In this document: positions 20,998 through 24,424 of the stretch, piece by piece | Position numbering within the stretch: position 1 is the first letter of the stretch | How the letters are laid out: each line of letters starts with the position of its first letter | NCBI GenBank assembly: GCA_036986275.1 | Contig: BTRG01000040.1 | Location: forward strand, 1-24,424 | Source of the DNA: BTRG01 sp036986275 | GTDB taxonomy: Bacteria; Pseudomonadota; Gammaproteobacteria; Acidiferrobacterales; SZUA-150 | Direction of reading: 5' to 3' | DNA: 24,424 nt | The notes under the pieces: generated by a model | Told to the model about the DNA's origin: nothing | The model's database searches: none | What the model saw: only the letters and a program-made list of their open reading frames with translations | Position numbers and translations under genes: made by a program

Positions 20998-21990
20998 CTA
21001 AAGTGCCGGGGTGATGCAGTGAATTTGCTCACAATGTTCGGGCTGTGGCCTGAACACCGGGCGATCAATATCCCGTAGCGAGTCGCGCAAGTTACTATCC
21101 TCGGGCGCAATACGCAGTGCGCATTGTAATGCCGCTTTCGCCTGTACCGTACACCCCTGCTCCCGCAGCGCGTAGGCCAGGTTGTTCCAGGCTCTGATAT
21201 CGGTCGGCGCAAGTTTTGTCGCCTGTTGAAAATCGGCAATAGCCTCGTCAATCCGCTGGTCGGCGAACGCCATGTTCCCAGATACCAGCCAGGCTTCGCC
21301 CTGCCCGGGCCAGCGCTTTGTCGCTGCGCGGTAAGCGGCCGTAGCCTGCTCCGTCAGCCCGGTTTCCTCGAAGGCCTGTGCTGTCTTCAGGTACGCAGTG
21401 ACAGTCGCCGTTGCAGGCACTTCACCGGCCGGCACGATGACCAGCGCCCAGCTACCCGCTCGCTGCCAGGTGCGCTTGAAGACCGCAAAAGAGGTTTGCC
21501 GCCGCTTCAGGGTTCCGGAACGAAGGGTTAACACTTCACTGTCGAGGTCGTAACCCACCACAACGGCGTAATGCCAGCGTGGTAGCCAGCTCAGACCAAG
21601 GTTCTGTAATACCAGGACGGGGTTGCCGGCCGCGACTTCTTCGAGAAGCGTGGAGAACGATGCTTCCAGCACGTAGGGCAAACCATGATGCCGGCGGGTT
21701 GTCGCCACCATCTCGATTTGCAGGCTGCCTTTGCGGCCGGGTAGATAGACCTGTGGCGACAGGGTCTCGGGTGAGACGTTAATCCCTTGTGCCTGTAACA
21801 CGGTCGCCAGCGCCGCCGGACCGCACTGGTAATCCGTCTGCGGGAAGAACGGCGTGTCGTCCAGTTCCACCGCACGCGGCAGACTATGCTCGTACTCGGC
21901 TGTAAATTGCCCCCCTTGCGGTGAATTCACACAGCCGCCAAGGTAAAGCAGGCAGATCAACCCAGCTGGCAAAACCCGGGCTGACGACAT
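20998..21990 (-). CDS. PA2778-family lipoprotein: C39-like cysteine peptidase with TPR repeats
   Basis: The 330-residue protein has a lipobox LGGC (Cys20), then a C39-like peptidase domain. Catalytic Cys56 is in QTDYQCGPAAL, followed by His140 in PRWHYAVVVGYD. The C-terminal third contains TPR repeats (AYLKTAQAFEETGLTEQATA; AWLVSGNMAFADQRIDEAIA; AWNNLAYALREQGC). This is the architecture of PA2778 of Pseudomonas aeruginosa. It presumably cleaves or binds a peptide at the envelope; a substrate is not established. It starts 6 nt after the PA2779-type gene, so both are one operon. Confidence 0.85.
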   Translation of the reverse strand: MSSARVLPAGLICLLYLGGCVNSPQGGQFTAEYEHSLPRAVELDDTPFFPQTDYQCGPAALATVLQAQGINVSPETLSPQVYLPGRKGSLQIEMVATTRRHHGLPYVLEASFSTLLEEVAAGNPVLVLQNLGLSWLPRWHYAVVVGYDLDSEVLTLRSGTLKRRQTSFAVFKRTWQRAGSWALVIVPAGEVPATATVTAYLKTAQAFEETGLTEQATAAYRAATKRWPGQGEAWLVSGNMAFADQRIDEAIADFQQATKLAPTDIRAWNNLAYALREQGCTVQAKAALQCALRIAPEDSNLRDSLRDIDRPVFRPQPEHCEQIHCITPAL

Positions 21991-21996
21991 TTATTT

Positions 21997-22383
21997 CTAG
22001 TTGACGGGATGAATGAACGGAAAGATGTTGGTCGCTCCGATAACATCGGTGATCACGAACACCAGGAACACAAGGACCAGCAGTTCGAGAACGCCGCTAC
22101 CGGCAGGTGCGTTGGCAATCTGCTGATTCAACTGCGCGACTTCTGCGTTGCTCAATTGGCGGATACGTGCCTCAACCGTGTCAGGTTGTACGCCCATCGC
22201 AAGCAGTTGCTCGCGCACTTCGCTGCGTTGCAGCCGACCGAGGAGTACTTGTCGCTCCGCTGTCTGCTCGCTCTGCACCATGATCGTGGCATTGCCGAGC
22301 ATGCCCGCCGTTGCAGTGCTGAGCGACATATTAATCAGGAAAATACTTAAGATAAGTGATGTAACTCTATGACTCATATTCAT
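21997..22383 (-). CDS. PA2779-family small membrane protein
   Basis: The 128-residue protein has a signal-like N-terminus (VTSLILSIFLINMSLSTATA), a helical region with MVQSEQTAERQVLLGRLQRS and VRIQQLSN-like repeats, and a C-terminal hydrophobic segment (GVLELLVLVFLVFVITDVIG). PA2779 proteins have this form and pair with PA2778. The ATG at 22381-22383 is supported by GGAG upstream. It may be a substrate or partner of the peptidase, which is an inference from pairing. Confidence 0.8.
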   Translation of the reverse strand: MNMSHRVTSLILSIFLINMSLSTATAGMLGNATIMVQSEQTAERQVLLGRLQRSEVREQLLAMGVQPDTVEARIRQLSNAEVAQLNQQIANAPAGSGVLELLVLVFLVFVITDVIGATNIFPFIHPVN

Positions 22384-22576
22384 TTTTATAATCTCCAAAA
22401 ACCCACAAGCGTGGCAACCGAATGGCGCATCCAGGATACGACAACTGTACACGACCTTTTACTCAGGTCCGGGCGTGTAGTCAATGCCGGGCCATATGAC
22501 AGTGGAATGAGGACCACCTGACAAGATGGCCGTTTGTGACGATGGAATGAACAATACAAAATTTATTATTTCTGGT

Positions 22577-23452
22577 TCAGGGTTCAGCCGACGGCCTGAA
22601 TATCGCGTTATAGGAATGATCTTCCGGATCGTTGCCCTGGTCGATAAGTTCAAGCCCATAACGCGTGAAATGCCGGTCGGACAAATCATAACCGTGCTCC
22701 GACATAAAGGCGAGGATGCCGTCTTTATAAGGCTTGTTAATCTCCACCTGAATGGTTTTCGGTCGCTCTGGACTATCAAGCAGCCTGCTCATTCCCTGCA
22801 GGATCAGCAACTCATTGCCGTCGACATCGATCTTGATGTGTTGAGGCGGCAGGAATTCTTCCATCGAGACCAGTTCATCGACGGGGACAGCGTATTTCAG
22901 TTCGGAAATTTCCGGTTGAAATTCCACCTTGTGGGCGTCTATAACCGATGCCAGCTGGCTTTCAGCCGTGCCGGCTTTTCCCGATGCGTAGTTGAACGGG
23001 AAAAATCCCTGCGTGTCGTGGAGCGCAAAGTTACAGGGCTTGACGATATGTTCGAAGCTATTGGCACGGATATTGTCCAACAGCCGGGTAAAGTTCGCGC
23101 TATGGGGTTCAAAGGCATATACCTTGCCGTAGTCCCCCGTGCAGCGGGCCGCGAGTATGGTATAAATGCCGATGTTTGCACCGATATCATAAAAGACGTC
23201 GCCTGGCTTTACTTCATTTTTGATCCAGTCACAGGTGCCGGGCTCCTTGATAAAGAACTTCATACTGCGCGAAAATTCCGGGAATGTTCTGCACAGGAAT
23301 CTGTAGCGTGAATCTCCGTCTGAAATCTCAACATTACGGACCAGCCATTCGCGTAAACGGAAACCCAGCTTGAACAGTTTTCTTACATATTCGTTCTTCG
23401 GCCAGGGCCAGGTTTTGCCATCTGTCCGAATACTGCGGATAGTATCTTTCAT
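22577..23452 (-). CDS. FkbM-family SAM-dependent methyltransferase
   Basis: The 291-residue protein has the FkbM core: GDVFYDIGANIGIYTILAAR (motif I, about 87-106), VYAFEPHSANFTRLLDNIRA, and the family signature HIKIDVDGNELLILQGM. It should O-methylate a sugar or other glycan precursor. I chose the ATG at 23450-23452 because GGAGG lies about 6 nt before it. It begins 15 nt after the surface-carbohydrate gene, so both probably act in one surface polysaccharide pathway. Confidence 0.9.
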   Translation of the reverse strand: MKDTIRSIRTDGKTWPWPKNEYVRKLFKLGFRLREWLVRNVEISDGDSRYRFLCRTFPEFSRSMKFFIKEPGTCDWIKNEVKPGDVFYDIGANIGIYTILAARCTGDYGKVYAFEPHSANFTRLLDNIRANSFEHIVKPCNFALHDTQGFFPFNYASGKAGTAESQLASVIDAHKVEFQPEISELKYAVPVDELVSMEEFLPPQHIKIDVDGNELLILQGMSRLLDSPERPKTIQVEINKPYKDGILAFMSEHGYDLSDRHFTRYGLELIDQGNDPEDHSYNAIFRPSAEP

Positions 23453-23467
23453 ATCAACCTCCACTCC

Positions 23468-24424
23468 TCAGGCGCTGATGCGAAAGATCTGGTCGTGAAT
23501 TTGCTCTGCTTTCAGCTCCGTATCATCTCCAAGCACCTGCTGAAAGCGCGCTATGCGATTGCGCAGCTCATCAAGTGTGATGCCCGGATAACGGTGGCGA
23601 TGAAACTCCGGCGGCGCATGCGAACCGGGCAGATAGCCCTTTACCCATTTGACAAGACGCCGCCCGTTCGCCATAGACCAGCCTGTCAGGTGGTTAAGCG
23701 GCGCCGGTGCAGGTAACGTCGACTCGCCCTGCATGGCAGTCTCCAGGACATCGATCATCCGCTCGCAGGCCAGTCGACCCTCCTGGGCGACCAGATACTC
23801 ATCAACCAGCGCCTTGCGTTCGTCGCCACCGGCAGCGCCGAGTTCACCTGCGAGGATCTTCTTCAGGGTGTCCAGCAGTTCCTGTTGATCGAAACACTGG
23901 TAACTCAGCCGATTGGGCAGGCGGTAAAAGGTATCGTCGATATTTTTGTCGATACTTGCCCGGTAACTGACCGCAGGGATCCGCATTGTGTACGCCTCTA
24001 CAGCAGTGGTACAGCCGTTATGCACAAGCGCTTTTGCCGCCATCAGCCAGGGCACCACATTGCCCTCGTTGGTCACCTTGACCCGTTGACAACGGGACGC
24101 GATCTCATGATAAACCGCCTGGTTTTCAGTCGGGTGGGGACGGACAATAAGGGTGTAATCCGGAAAGGCTTCATCGAGCACTGGAATGAGCGCCTTGAAA
24201 TGACCGAAGACTGCCTGCTTGTGGTCACGCAGGGCCTCTGCAAAGGCCCGGCTCATGCCCTTGCCTGCTTTGCCGAATACGGCTGGCTGGCCTTTCTTTG
24301 TTACCGGTTTGAACAGGTTCTGGCTCGGGAAAAACGCATTCACATGATTGAAGTTGGTATTCAGCAGAATGAACTTGCCGTGCTGCTTGCGCAGCGCCTC
24401 GGCATCCTCATCATAAAAGGTGCA
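23468..24424 (-). CDS. Surface carbohydrate biosynthesis protein, C-terminal part
   Basis: The frame is open to the window edge; the visible 318 residues lack the start. FILLNTNFNHVNAFFPSQN, IVRPHPTENQAVYHEIA, and VVPWLMAAKALVHNGCTTAV then EAYTMRIPAVSYR are typical of the surface carbohydrate biosynthesis/capsule-transferase-like family with a GT-B-like C-terminal half. The RPHP and HNGCTTAVE motifs are the nucleotide-sugar-binding side. The exact sugar is unknown. It is upstream of the FkbM gene in the same operon. Confidence 0.8.
   Translation of the reverse strand, partial: CTFYDEDAEALRKQHGKFILLNTNFNHVNAFFPSQNLFKPVTKKGQPAVFGKAGKGMSRAFAEALRDHKQAVFGHFKALIPVLDEAFPDYTLIVRPHPTENQAVYHEIASRCQRVKVTNEGNVVPWLMAAKALVHNGCTTAVEAYTMRIPAVSYRASIDKNIDDTFYRLPNRLSYQCFDQQELLDTLKKILAGELGAAGGDERKALVDEYLVAQEGRLACERMIDVLETAMQGESTLPAPAPLNHLTGWSMANGRRLVKWVKGYLPGSHAPPEFHRHRYPGITLDELRNRIARFQQVLGDDTELKAEQIHDQIFRISA

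Noticed and set aside
20990..21010. Hairpin GGCACT/AGTGCC between the convergent hydrolase and PA2778 genes as a terminator
   Set aside because: The stem is only 6 bp before a mismatch and there is no T run on either strand; it may be chance.
22526..23311. 261-codon plus-strand frame
   Set aside because: It is antisense to the FkbM methyltransferase, which has clear SAM motifs and a strong ribosome site.

Overview
The window looks like chromosomal DNA of a gammaproteobacterium, possibly a Chromatiales/Thiotrichales-like environmental lineage. This is an inference from family content (YafN/YafO, YchJ, NemA-type ene-reductase, PA2778/PA2779 pair, TfpX/TfpZ, bacteriohemerythrin) and from REP/RAYT-type palindromes; no rRNA or tRNA is present to settle it. 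Many genes are intact, but the gaps between them are full of decayed genes and small inverted-repeat elements.

Layout. (1) 1-134: start of a short-chain dehydrogenase on the minus strand behind a near-perfect palindromic operator. (2) 275-1653: a toxin-antitoxin graveyard. It holds an intact YafN-like antitoxin with a broken YafO toxin, the N-terminus of a small GDAN-motif protein, a consensus LexA box, remnants of HigB and HigA, and a truncated second copy of a winged-helix regulator whose intact copy lies at 9745-10104. (3) 1921-5121: a compact operon of Ser/Thr kinase, FHA protein and PP2C phosphatase, a complete phospho-signalling module with no type VI secretion genes in view. (4) 5136-7298: a fossil REP-associated transposase, then a DUF2157/DUF4824 gene pair on the minus strand. 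(5) 7306-10181: a second accessory patch. It has a 10-bp tandem repeat, fossils of an ORF6N protein, a HicB-like antitoxin and an AraC regulator, an intact AbiE-type toxin-antitoxin pair in reversed order, a scrap of a second DUF4824 gene, and the intact winged-helix regulator. (6) 10257-14473: ychJ, a secreted GH13 debranching-type enzyme and an ene-reductase. (7) 14633-16835: a broken lipoprotein gene, a small ferredoxin-fold-like protein, an orphan TfpX/TfpZ pilin accessory protein and a stretch of fossils. (8) 16866-20971: a spermidine-synthase-like protein, a rhomboid protease, a MITE-like element that supplies the end of a hemerythrin gene, a second short inverted-repeat element, then a tight three-gene cluster (membrane protein, lipoprotein, alpha/beta hydrolase). 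(9) 20998-24424: PA2779-PA2778 (C39-like peptidase with TPRs) and an FkbM methyltransferase plus surface-carbohydrate protein pair, all on the minus strand.

How it works together. The clearest functional unit is the kinase/FHA/phosphatase operon: an inner-membrane kinase with a duplicated TPR-like domain, a soluble phosphothreonine reader, and a phosphatase to reset the signal. The most telling theme is decay. At least six toxin-antitoxin or mobile-element-type genes are broken by small deletions and homopolymer frameshifts, while the antitoxin-like genes yafN and the winged-helix regulator stay open. REP-like palindromes share the window with a dead RAYT transposase, and two related MITE-like elements show repeated insertion of a non-autonomous element.
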